Source of the DNA: Paenibacillus tianmuensis
Lineage (GTDB): Bacteria; Bacillota; Bacilli; Paenibacillales; NBRC-103111
DNA length: 34,571 nucleotides
Direction of reading: 5' to 3'
Assembly (NCBI RefSeq): GCF_900100345.1
Contig: NZ_FMTT01000056.1
Span: 1-34,571 of the forward strand
The notes under the pieces were generated by a model, which was not told the DNA's origin, did no database searches, and saw nothing but the letters and a program-made list of their open reading frames with translations. This document shows positions 14,632 through 23,900 of this stretch, one piece after another (positions within the stretch are counted from its first letter, which is position 1; the number at the start of each line of letters is the position of its first letter). A program made the translations under genes and the position numbers.

Positions 14632-15437
14632 TGGCAACATGGAGGTATGCCAACGCATCTGTAATTGGGACCTCTCACGAAAAAAGCGGGAAACCTTGCC
14701 AAGATTCATCTGCTTGTGAGGTATTGAATGATTTGAATGGAGAACAAGTATTGGTAGCCATAGCCTCTGATGGTGCAGGAAGTGCTCAATGTTCAGACAT
14801 TGGATCAGCTCTGGCCTGTTCTTTATTTGTGGACGAGCTGCGAGCATATTTGGAGACAGGCAATGAGATAAAGGCACTGACGAAAGAATTTTATGAGGAA
14901 TGGATACTGAGGTTTCAAAGTGAAATACATGCCAGAGCTGTAGCAATGGAACTCCCAGCCCGTGAATTTGCCTGTACTTTCATTTCTGCAGTAATTTCTA
15001 ATGAAACGGCTGTGTTTGCCCAGATTGGCGATGGGGCAATTGTAGTAGCTTCACCTGATGATATCGATACGTATACGTGGGAGTTTTGGCCCCAGCAGGG
15101 TGAATACGAAAATACAACTTACTTTGTCACGGAGACAAGGGCAAAAGAAAAGTTGCAGTTCAGTATCCACACTGGAAAAGTAACAGATGAGGTTTCGCTA
15201 TTCACCGATGGGTTGCAACGCTTAGCACTGCATTATCAGTCACAGAGCGCTCATACTCCTTTCTTTCGCCCCTTTTTTAATGCGCTTAGGACACAAACGG
15301 AAATGAGAACGGATAAATTCGTGACATCATTAGCTGCATACCTTTCATCAAACCAAATTAATGACCGTACCGACGATGATAAAACACTTATTCTGGCTAC
15401 ACGAAGAAGCCCTTCTTCGAAGAAGACTTATATATGA
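14631..15437 (+). CDS. PP2C-family protein phosphatase (YegK-like)
   Basis: 268 residues. Metal-binding aspartates are seen in CQDSS, ASDGAGSA, IGDGA and the C-terminal TDDDKT, in the order expected for PP2C Ser/Thr phosphatases. The GTG start at 14631 shares its first base with the upstream stop, with GGGG about 9 bases before; an open frame continues further upstream inside the vWA gene but adds nothing PP2C-like. It overlaps the kinase start by four bases. It probably removes phosphate put on by the neighbouring kinase. Confidence 0.85.
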   Translation: MATWRYANASVIGTSHEKSGKPCQDSSACEVLNDLNGEQVLVAIASDGAGSAQCSDIGSALACSLFVDELRAYLETGNEIKALTKEFYEEWILRFQSEIHARAVAMELPAREFACTFISAVISNETAVFAQIGDGAIVVASPDDIDTYTWEFWPQQGEYENTTYFVTETRAKEKLQFSIHTGKVTDEVSLFTDGLQRLALHYQSQSAHTPFFRPFFNALRTQTEMRTDKFVTSLAAYLSSNQINDRTDDDKTLILATRRSPSSKKTYI

Positions 15438-17374
15438 AGATAGTAACAAGTGCGATTAGTGGTAGCGGAAGAACCTTGTATCTGGGGAACGAACTGGGTA
15501 GGGGCGGGGAAGGCTCTGTATACGAGGTAAAATCGGACTCTAAGGTTGTTGCAAAGGTTTATCATCAATCTATTAGTACAATTAAGCAAGAGAAGATAAA
15601 GACAATGGTCGATTTGAAGAATGAATCACTGCTGAGTTTTACTACTTGGCCAGTAGACGTTCTTCGGAATAAAAGCAATGAGATCATTGGATTCCTGATG
15701 CCCAAGCTTGCAGGCAAAGCAATACATAGTTTGTATAGTCCAAAGACCAGATTAAATGAATTTCCAAGGACAACGTTTCCATTTCTTGTTCATACAGCTG
15801 CAAATTTGGCTCGTGCATTTGCCACTGTACATGAAAGCGGCCATGTAATTGGTGATGTGAATCATGGGAACTTCTACGTAACTGATAAGGGTACAGTTAT
15901 GATCGTTGATTGCGACAGTTTTCAGATCGTATCTCATGGGACTCAGTACAAGTGTGAAGTCGGTATCCCCATGTATCAACCGCCTGAGTTTCAGGATATT
16001 TCGTCGTTCAGGGATGTTGTTCGAACATACAATCATGACAATTTTGGATTGGCCGTATTTATCTTTTTACTGTTATTCATGGGTAGACATCCTTTTTCCG
16101 GGAGATATCTGGGCCCAGGCGAAATGCCAATTGAAAAAGCAATTAAGGAATTCAGATTCGCATATAGTAGCTCTGCCGCGGCAAAAATGATGCAGCCTCC
16201 TCCAGGTACGCTCGCATTAAAGGCACTGCCGTCGAGTGTTGGAGCCTTATTTGAGAGGGCGTTCTCTACAGAAGGGACAGGAAGAGGATTCAGGCCGAGT
16301 GCTAAGGAATGGGTCGCTGTCCTTAGTAAGATGACCAACCAATTGAAAAAATGCTCTCATAAAGAAGAGCATAGCTTTCCAGACATGTTAGGTTCGTGTC
16401 CTTGGTGCGAACTCGAAGGAAAAACAGGCGTAGTTCTATTCCCGACGCTCGTAGCATTGAGTAATCAATCTCTCAGCACGTTTAAATTGGAATCAGTATG
16501 GGCTCAAATTGTAGCGGTTTCTTCGCCAGGCTCGGCCCCTGCTGTACCTGCTATACCCATACAGGGGATTAGCCCCTCTAAACCAGTCGTTGAGCAAGCA
16601 AGAACAAGGAAGAAGAAGAAGTACTTGTCTGTTGTTCCTTCGATGCTCGGAATACTGATGTTGTTCTTATATCCCGCTGGGTGGATTTTCATCGTGCTGG
16701 CAAGCGTTATTTTTACAGTAGCATTGAGGGACAGCGACGGTAATCAGTTGAAACAAGAATTAAACCAGAAGTATAAAGAAGCAGAGCAAGCATGGAATCA
16801 TTTATCAACAAGATGGGCAAGAGAAGCAGGACACGAGGCGTTTTCTAAGAAGATGAGTGAGCTAGGGAATGCCAGGCGAGAATATCAAGGGCTTGCAGGT
16901 CTGAGAGCCGAGAAACTAAAACAACTTGAATCGCAACAAAGGAATAGACAATTACACGCTTATCTTCAACGGTATAGAATTGAGGACGCCAAAATAGAAG
17001 GTATTGGCCCTAGTAGAAAAGCAACGCTGGAATCGTTTGGTATTGAGACAGCATCTGATATTAATGCCAATGCGATTAGGCAGGTACCTGGATTCGGACC
17101 ATCGTATACAAGAAAGCTAACCGTTTGGCGCAGTACGATAGAACGTAATTTTGTATTTGATCCCAGGTTAGGTGTTCCACAAGCAGATATCGCAAATGTA
17201 GATCGTGATATTGATGCAAAGCGGAAAAAGCTTGAGCAGGAATTACTTGTAGGTCAGTCACAGTTGACGCAAATCTCTAATCAAATCAAGGTTAGAAGAA
17301 ATGCCATCTGGTCTGAATTGGTGAACAGTGCCAATAGATTAGCTCAAGCTGATGTTGATCGTAAGGTACTGTAG
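15434..17374 (+). CDS. YegI-like protein kinase with membrane segment and helix-hairpin-helix
   Basis: A 646-residue protein. Kinase fold at about 15-300: glycine loop LGRGGEGSVYEV with K41, catalytic loop GDVNHGNF, and DCDSFQ in place of DFG. A small Cys/His cluster follows (CSHKEEH, CPWC). A proline-rich linker leads to two close hydrophobic stretches at about 397-433 that could form a hairpin in the membrane. Then come a coiled coil, two helix-hairpin-helix motifs (IEGIGPSRKATL and VPGFGPSYTRKL), and a last helical part. This matches E. coli YegI and the kinase of TerY-P triads. It is last in the operon, overlapping the phosphatase by four bases. The helix-hairpin-helix suggests contact with nucleic acid (inference). 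Confidence 0.85.
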   Translation: MKIVTSAISGSGRTLYLGNELGRGGEGSVYEVKSDSKVVAKVYHQSISTIKQEKIKTMVDLKNESLLSFTTWPVDVLRNKSNEIIGFLMPKLAGKAIHSLYSPKTRLNEFPRTTFPFLVHTAANLARAFATVHESGHVIGDVNHGNFYVTDKGTVMIVDCDSFQIVSHGTQYKCEVGIPMYQPPEFQDISSFRDVVRTYNHDNFGLAVFIFLLLFMGRHPFSGRYLGPGEMPIEKAIKEFRFAYSSSAAAKMMQPPPGTLALKALPSSVGALFERAFSTEGTGRGFRPSAKEWVAVLSKMTNQLKKCSHKEEHSFPDMLGSCPWCELEGKTGVVLFPTLVALSNQSLSTFKLESVWAQIVAVSSPGSAPAVPAIPIQGISPSKPVVEQARTRKKKKYLSVVPSMLGILMLFLYPAGWIFIVLASVIFTVALRDSDGNQLKQELNQKYKEAEQAWNHLSTRWAREAGHEAFSKKMSELGNARREYQGLAGLRAEKLKQLESQQRNRQLHAYLQRYRIEDAKIEGIGPSRKATLESFGIETASDINANAIRQVPGFGPSYTRKLTVWRSTIERNFVFDPRLGVPQADIANVDRDIDAKRKKLEQELLVGQSQLTQISNQIKVRRNAIWSELVNSANRLAQADVDRKVL

Positions 17375-17428
17375 AAGTGGACATCTAATAGTTCTTACGA
17401 GTTAATGACTTGCGTAGAGGGAGGCCAA

Positions 17429-17713
17429 ATGGGATGCCTTAGCAATTAAAAAGTTCACTTGATAAAACCATCCGCACATTTGAAGCTGCTGAGGCCAACT
17501 TAGTTAAGCTCGAACGACTATGGGAGCAGATTTATGAGCTAATTCCAGAGGGAATTGTATTTGGATACGAAGAGTTATGCCGAGCTTATGTGAACATACT
17601 AACATCTTCCTAAAATTGACGATTGGAAGCCGATAACTGAGCCATCCGTTGAAAAATGGATTGAGGAGCCAGGATATGAACTGAGAGAATGTCGATTTAA
17701 GTTTAATTTTTAA
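17429..17713 (+). pseudogene. Frameshifted small gene of unknown function
   Basis: A ribosome site (GGGAGG) and ATG at 17429 are followed after five codons by a stop; shifting one base gives a clear coding-like run (SLDKTIRTFEAAEANLVKLE). This breaks again near 17610 and resumes in a third frame (KIDDWKPITEPSVEKWIEEP) up to the TAA at 17711. The protein would be about 95 residues, helical and acidic. Not recognised; it follows the triad and may once have belonged to it. Confidence 0.4.
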
Positions 17714-17838
17714 AGATCAGGCCTCCATCAAACCTTGTTTGACTTTGGATGAGTTAAAACGGGAGATAAGGACTACATGACTTCACGCCTGTTGATTAAC
17801 CAATTTAAAGGATTTGGAGGGAAAGTTTACTCCTTTCT

Positions 17839-18215
17839 ATGAGTCGGAGAAACAAGTCGATTCCTACGGTTCGAATAAGGAATGTTCAATCTACAACACA
17901 CGGAAAAAATGGGATTGGACGTTTAACATTTCATCGCTTTTGTTCTGAGGCTGAGTGGATAACTACATATCAAGACGGGGAAACAAATCGGAAGTATACG
18001 ATAACTGTGAAGGAAAATAGCTTGGACTCATATTCGACTAACGTACCTGAAGTAGTTGATTCTAGTGTGGGCACACTCAGGTTATTTTAAAGGGAATCAC
18101 TTACCAGGACATTGATATAATTGAGATAACTAGGTTTCTTTGCAGAGAATTTAGCTGGTTTCTTGAGTTGCATGCGGACAGGAATTTTAAAATCAAGATA
18201 AACAGGCAGGTTTAA
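17839..18215 (+). pseudogene. Remnant of an HSP90-like (GHKL) ATPase
   Basis: The first part (17839-18090) contains HGKNGIGRLTFHRFCSEAEW, the glycine-rich nucleotide-lid motif of GHKL/HSP90-type ATPases. After a frameshift near 18080 the next frame continues with ITRFLCREFSWFLELHADRN, which fits the same families. The N-terminal ATP-site half and the rest of the protein are missing. Such ATPases occur in defence islands; function of this one is lost. Confidence 0.5.
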
Positions 18216-18273
18216 GGTTTATATTAAGACTTGTGTCTTTGAAGAGACCTGTGTCTGCAACTTCAGGTGGGGA

Positions 18274-18378
18274 ATGAACGAATACCACCGAAAACACCGA
18301 ACAAAAATGCACATTGAAGCGTTTCATGCCATTTTGGAGAAGGATTGTCTATTCAGGCATGAGTATTGTGAAGGCTAA
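18274..18378 (+). pseudogene. IS3-family transposase scrap
   Basis: 35 codons containing MHIEAFHAILEKDCLFRHEY, the C-terminal segment around the last catalytic Glu of IS3-family OrfB integrases. Nothing else of the element is seen. Confidence 0.5.
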
Positions 18379-18505
18379 TAAACGAGCAAAGGCGGGGCCG
18401 AATGAAAACCATGAATAGCAAACTGTGGCAAACGACGGTTCGGAAAATCAATCCTTGTCCAAATAACAACTGTTAAATGTTGGGCGGGGATTCAAAATGG
18501 CTCTA

Positions 18506-18539
18506 GCCTGACCAATTGTTTTTATGGTTGGGCTTTTTT
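18506..18539 (+). terminator. Rho-independent terminator
   Basis: GCCTGACCA pairs with TGGTTGGGC (two G-T pairs) across a ten-base loop, followed by six T. It isolates the decayed region from the next operon. Confidence 0.5.
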
Positions 18540-18589
18540 ATATGTTATACTTAATGTAAAGAAAGTAGTACCTTTCGGAGGTGACGAGA

Positions 18590-18847
18590 GTGCGTTGGGA
18601 AGAGGTTAGAGAGCAGTTTCCAGATGAGTGGGTAGTCTGTGAGGCTTTGAAGTCTCATTCAGAAGACGGCTATTGGTACATTGAAGAAGTGGCACTTATT
18701 GATCGTTTTGGCGATTCCTCAGTGGCAATGAAGCGCTATTATGAACTGCATCGGAAGCAGCCTTATCGGGAGTATGGCTTTTTTCACACATCTCGTGAAA
18801 CGTTGAAGCTCCGCGAGAAATGGGCAGGGGTAAGAGGGCCCAGATGA
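18590..18847 (+). CDS. Small hypothetical protein (operon with retropepsin-like gene)
   Basis: 85 residues, rich in Trp, Tyr, Glu and Arg, with no membrane segment. The GTG at 18590 has GGAGG 8 bases upstream; the in-frame GTG at 18581 overlaps this site. Not recognised by name. Its stop overlaps the start of the aspartic-protease-like gene (ATGA), so both are made together and may work together, for example as a partner or substrate of the protease-like protein (inference). Confidence 0.75.
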   Translation: MRWEEVREQFPDEWVVCEALKSHSEDGYWYIEEVALIDRFGDSSVAMKRYYELHRKQPYREYGFFHTSRETLKLREKWAGVRGPR

Positions 18848-19227
18848 ATATCGAAGTGAAATACGGGCTACCATTTGTGGAAGTTACGATTTGTTACCGG
18901 GGAGAAGAACTTCACTTGAAGCATGTTTTGCTTGATACTGGTTCGGCGGGAACGATATTCAGCGCCGACGTAGTGGATGGTATCGGGGTTAAGGTTGAGC
19001 CTGGGGATGTTCTGAACAAGATTAGGGGTGTAGGAGGAGTAGAAGTTGTGTACTCCAAGTTTTTTGACTTTGTGAGGACAGGCGGAACTTCTCTGGAAGG
19101 CTTTGAAGTGGAGATTGGAGAAATGAATTACGGTATGGAGATCGACGGTATTCTGGGCTTTGATTTCATCCAAACTGCTGGATTGGTGATTGATTCCAAA
19201 GAATTGACGGTGGCAGCACGGGTGTGA
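18844..19227 (+). CDS. Retropepsin-like aspartic protease family protein
   Basis: 127 residues, the size of a single retropepsin lobe. The catalytic motif LLDTGSAGTIF is at about residues 30-40 and the second signature DGILGFDF near the C-terminus, as in retroviral-type dimeric proteases. No signal peptide, so it is cytosolic. The start at 18844 overlaps the preceding stop by four bases; an upstream GTG-initiated version would run deep into that gene. Substrate unknown. Confidence 0.75.
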   Translation: MNIEVKYGLPFVEVTICYRGEELHLKHVLLDTGSAGTIFSADVVDGIGVKVEPGDVLNKIRGVGGVEVVYSKFFDFVRTGGTSLEGFEVEIGEMNYGMEIDGILGFDFIQTAGLVIDSKELTVAARV

Positions 19228-19267
19228 GCTATGTTACCTCCTCAGATAACTTCAGCAACACGCGGCG

Positions 19268-19303
19268 GCGAATTGTGGATTTACCTAGCCACGGCTCGTC
19301 TCC
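19268..19303. repeat. Hairpin similar to the one at 26437
   Basis: CGAATTGTGG followed by a short loop, CCAC and CTCGTCTCC. The element at 26437-26473 has the same ends (CGAATTGTGG ... CCACGATTCGTCTCC) and a better stem, so these are two diverged copies of one small element. Confidence 0.4.
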
Positions 19304-19308
19304 ATAAA

Positions 19309-19349
19309 AAAACAAAAGCATCGACCTAATGGTCGGTGCTTTTGTTTTT
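19309..19349 (+). terminator. Rho-independent terminator
   Basis: AAAACAAAAGCA, TCGACC, a four-base loop, GGTCGG and TGCTTTTGTTTT form a long, nearly perfect stem. It works in both directions, ending the retropepsin operon and possibly the DUF4261 gene from the other side. Confidence 0.85.
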
Positions 19350-19461
19350 AGAGAAAAGCGTAAAGGGAAGAATCCGCGTTAAGAATGTCATTGTGAGTAT
19401 GTCTCGCTTGGGAGCAGCTCAAATGGACGGTTGCGATACTTTCCCTCGCCAGGGGGAGGGA

Positions 19462-20595
19462 TTAGAACTTGATTTTAAGACTCTCTCCGTCGACATATAC
19501 GCCTTCGGAACGGGTAATCGGCAGCTTTTGTTCTGCGGTAAAGCCGATCGTTTCTCCGTCTCTTAAAGTTACGTTTTGTTCAACAATATAACCGGAAATG
19601 TCAATCAGAAAATCACGAAGCTCGGCAGGAGAGGCCTGACTGTCCAGCACTTCGATTTCATCTTTGCCGAAGGATTTCAGCCCGTGGGTATACCCATTCA
19701 TTCCTGTTTCGGTTCCGACCAGACCAAAGTAAACCAGATTCAATAAAGGAAAACTGTCATCAGACTTCATCATTTCGGCCATTTCCAGAAAAAACTCCGG
19801 TTGAAACACAGTACCGGATGAGTAAAGCCCGATAGCATTGGGAAGCTTCAAGCAGCTGGCCGCCAGCTTAGTGTACAGACCGCCGCTGTCCAGCGGGGAG
19901 CCGGAGCGGGTAAATACAGCCACAATAATTTGCGCCACATGGGTCTTGGTAATCTCCTCGGCCTCCTGCCAGAGGTAGTTGCCCTGCGCGTAATGCTCTG
20001 CCTCTCCGTCTGGCACAGGAGCATCGACAAGGCTTAAGGCTGCAGTGAAGCCATCCACTTCAAAGACAAGGATTCCTTCTTTTTCTTCCTCAGGGGGGCC
20101 TTCTCCCTCCGCCGGTGAACAAGAGATATTCCAATCCTGCAGAAGGTTCTCCTTTACCTGATCAAGATCGCACTCTGAAGAGTTCAGCAGAACGAACCCG
20201 ACAAAATTGCCGGACTCGGATGAACCGTCCTGAGACTCCGCATCGCTTTCTTGTGTTTGTGCAGCCTCAATAGCGGCAGCCTGCTTCATCCAGTACTCGC
20301 GGATCATTTCGACCATAACAATCGCTTCCTGTTTCGCAGTGGCTGGGTCATAGGGCTGCATCTCGCTGAATATATGGCCGCAATGCTCCGTATCCGACGG
20401 ATCTTCGTAGCCTCCGCAGACGCCAAGGAGCCATTTTCCGAGCAATGTTTTTTTGTACTTGAATATGTAGTAATGCATGTCATGCAAATCAAATTCTCCT
20501 GCGATTTCAATTTTGCTGGGTTTTCGGCCGAGCTCGCGTTCATCCGATAACCAGTCAATCATAGATTGCATTGCGGCTTGTTGTTGGGCTGTCAT
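19462..20595 (-). CDS. DUF4261-domain protein
   Basis: A 377-residue cytosolic protein. The C-terminal half matches the DUF4261 pattern (LSLVDAPVPDGEAEHYAQGN, then THVAQIIVAVF and the LPNAIGLYSSGTVF region). The N-terminal 90 residues form a separate helical region with a possible zinc or redox patch (GVCGGYEDPSDTEHC), followed by a Glu/Ser/Gln-rich linker. Start ATG has AGGAGAGG about 6 bases upstream. Monocistronic. The role of DUF4261 is not known; it often sits near SMI1/KNR4-type or toxin-immunity proteins. Confidence 0.75.
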   Translation of the reverse strand: MTAQQQAAMQSMIDWLSDERELGRKPSKIEIAGEFDLHDMHYYIFKYKKTLLGKWLLGVCGGYEDPSDTEHCGHIFSEMQPYDPATAKQEAIVMVEMIREYWMKQAAAIEAAQTQESDAESQDGSSESGNFVGFVLLNSSECDLDQVKENLLQDWNISCSPAEGEGPPEEEKEGILVFEVDGFTAALSLVDAPVPDGEAEHYAQGNYLWQEAEEITKTHVAQIIVAVFTRSGSPLDSGGLYTKLAASCLKLPNAIGLYSSGTVFQPEFFLEMAEMMKSDDSFPLLNLVYFGLVGTETGMNGYTHGLKSFGKDEIEVLDSQASPAELRDFLIDISGYIVEQNVTLRDGETIGFTAEQKLPITRSEGVYVDGESLKIKF

Positions 20596-20905
20596 TGTAT
20601 CCTCTCCTAGTAGAAGTATGTGTTCTATAATATGGTATATACTACTAAACGGTAGAATGCAAATCGGCTTAATAGATGGCTTCTTTTCATCATTCGATTT
20701 CTCACTTTCAACCTATATTTCCATGACATTCCTAGATGTTTCAAGTATAATTCGAATTGGGACCATTTTCCTATGCTGTAGAAATTTTTTTAAAAGGGAT
20801 GTGACTAGATAATAGAGTAATAAAATCAGTTTTGTACGCGGTTGTTCCAAATGAGAGCGAGCACAAGGAGATTCATCACAACCACCTAGAAAGGATGACA
20901 GCGAC
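20596..20905. other. Divergent intergenic region
   Basis: Separates two divergent genes. Near 20620-20660 it holds AT-rich TATTAT/TATATA motifs suited to the leftward promoter; a run of T and A near 20790-20830 is the probable rightward promoter zone. No gene is convincing here. Confidence 0.35.
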
Positions 20906-23900
20906 ATGTACAGAGTACTAAAAAGGTTTAGGTTTACGATCTTGCAACTTTCAATGTTGCTTATGGCGATGCTTTTTATCTCGAATTTTGCGTATGCTTC
21001 AACTGACAGTACCTCCAATTCAAAGTCTAAATTCATCCATGTTACAGCTGACTCAGGAAGGTCATATGCAGTTAAAGCGGATGGGACCGTATGGGGGTGG
21101 GGGTACGGCTTGAATGATAAGGGTGAAATGGTAGGTTACCCCAGCTTCGCTAAGAGTCCTGTAAAAATCCCATCCCTGAACAAAATAACGAAAGTTGTCG
21201 GTGGTTCGAATAGTTTTCAACTTGCATTAAGATCAGATGGTACGGTATGGTCTTGGGGTAATAATGCTGAGGGACAACTAGGTGATGGAACTAATATTTA
21301 TAAATCTACACCTACACAAGTAGTTGGTTTACATGATGTAATTTCCATATCAGCAGGAAGCCATCATTCGCTTGCTTTGAAATCTGATGGGACAGTATGG
21401 ACTTGGGGCCTTAATTCGGGCGGTGAATTAGGTGATGGAACTACTGTTACTAGATTTACCCCGGTTCAAGTGAAGGAATTATCAGATGTTACTGCAATCG
21501 CAGGGGGGTATGGAGATTCAAGGGCAGTCAGGTCAGACGGAACGCTTTGGGAGTGGGGGGGATATTCAATTGACGGTTACCAAACCACTCCAAAACAAAT
21601 TTGGGGGATAGAAAATGTAAAAGCCATCGCGAACGCCCCAGATTTTATAACACTTGCACTAAAATCCGACGGAACAGTATGGTATTGGAGGAACCATGTT
21701 CCAAAACCTTCACAAATTCCGAATCTAAACAATATTGTAGCTATATCGAATGGGGTTGCATTAAAAGCTGATGGAACCGTTTTGTCGGTTAGAGACAACA
21801 TGATCTTTGGTGAGTTAATTATTACACCAATAACGATAAATGATGTCGTTTTTATTTCAGGAACAAATAGTTTTCCGCATAGTTTAGCAATTAAAAAAGA
21901 TGGAACGGTGTGGGCATGGGGCAGCAACGACTCGGGACAATTAGGTGATGGGACACTTGAATATAAGACCAATCCGGTCCAAGTAAGCTTCCCAAATGAT
22001 GATCAACCTATCTCCCGCCTGGTTACCGGTTCTGTATATGGCATCGAAGGAATGCCCGTAGAGTATGCTACGGTAACAGCCAGCACATACAACGAATCAT
22101 GGACGGTAACAACGGATACATATGGAAAGTATGCCCTCTCGGTTCCAACGGGAACCTACAACATGAAGGTTTTTGCAAATGGATACAGGGAAAGTACGAA
22201 ATCAAACGTAAATGGTACCTCAAATGTATACCAGACGGTCGATTTTAACTTGGCAGGCTATGGCGGATTTATTAAGTTGGCGTTGAAAGATAGCAGCGGC
22301 AAGCCTCTGTCAAATCCCTATGTATCAATTAAGAAAACGGATAATAGCTTTAGTTATTCAGGGCTAGTTTATGGGAAAACCGAATGGGTGCATCCTTTAA
22401 GTGTCGGAAATTATGATGTTACCATTGGCGATGTTACTCGTCGTAATATTGGTGTTGAACTTAATAAGTTATATGTTTTTGATCCGTCAATCCCTGCTCC
22501 GACACCGAGTGTAATTCAAGGCAAGGTAAGTGGTGTCGAGGGCCTCCCTGTAGAGCATGCTACGGTAACAGCCAGCACATCCAATCAATCATGGACAGTA
22601 ACAACGGATGTTTATGGAAAGTATACCCTCTCGGTTCCATCGGGAGTCTACACCATGAAGGTTTTTGCAAATGGATATATGGAAAGCTCGAAGTCAAACG
22701 TAACCGTAAGCTCAAGTGTATACGAAGCAGTCGATTTTAACTTGGCAGGTTACGGCGGGTTTGTTAAATTGGTATTCAAAGATAGCAGCGGCAAGCCTTT
22801 GAAAAATCCATTCGTATCGATTAAAAAAACGGATAGTAATTTCAGTTATTCGGGGGCAGTGTTCGGCAAAACCGAATGGGTATACCCGTTAAGCGCTGGA
22901 ACTTATGATGTTACCATTGGCGACGCTACTCGTCGTAATTTCAAGGTCGAACTGAATAAGTTATCCGTTTTTGACCCATCAATATTTGCTGTAATTCAAG
23001 GCAAGGTACAAGGCATTGAGGGCCTTCCCGTGGAGTATGCTACGGTAACAGCTAGTGCATATAACCAATCATGGACAGTAACGACGGATGTCTATGGAAA
23101 GTATGCTCTTTCGGTTCCATCGGGAATTTACACCTTGAAGGCTTCCGCGAATGGTTACATGGAAAGTTGGAAATCCAATATAAGTGTAACCTCAAGTGTA
23201 TACGAAACGGTTGATTTTAACTTGGCAGGCAGTGGCGGTTTTATTAAACTGGTGTTCAAAGATGGTAAGGGCAGCCCTTTGACCAACCCATTCGTATCGA
23301 TTAAAAAGTCAGATAATAGCTTAATTTATTCAGGGGAAGTTTACGGGAAAACCGAATGGGTATATCCGTTAAGTGTCGGAAATTATGATGTTACCATTGG
23401 TGACGTTACTCGTCGTAATATCAAGATCGAACTGAATAAGTTATCTGTTTTTGACCCATCAATATTTGGTGTAATTCAAGGCAAGGTACATGGTATTGAG
23501 GGCCTTCCCGTGCAGTATGCTACGGTAACAGCGAGCACGTACAACCAATCGTGGACGGTTACAACGGATATATATGGCAGATATGCCCTCTCGGTTCCAT
23601 CGGGAATCTACACCTTGAAGGCTTCCGCAAATGGTTACATGGAAAGTTGGAAATCCAATGTGAGTGTAACCTCAAGTGTATACGAAACGGCCGACTTTAA
23701 CTTGGCAGGCAGCGGCGGTTTTATTAAGTTGGTTATGAAAGATACCAACGGCAAACCTTTACTCTACCCATTTGTATCGATTAAAAAAACTGATAATACT
23801 TTTAGCTATTCGACGGCAATTTATGGGAAGAATGAATGGGTATATCCGTTAAGTGTCGGAACTTATGATGTTACCATTGACAATGTTACTCGTCATAATA

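Noticed and set aside
19336..19566. 76-codon plus-strand ORF
   Set aside because: It begins inside a strong terminator and overlaps the 3' end of the DUF4261 gene on the other strand.
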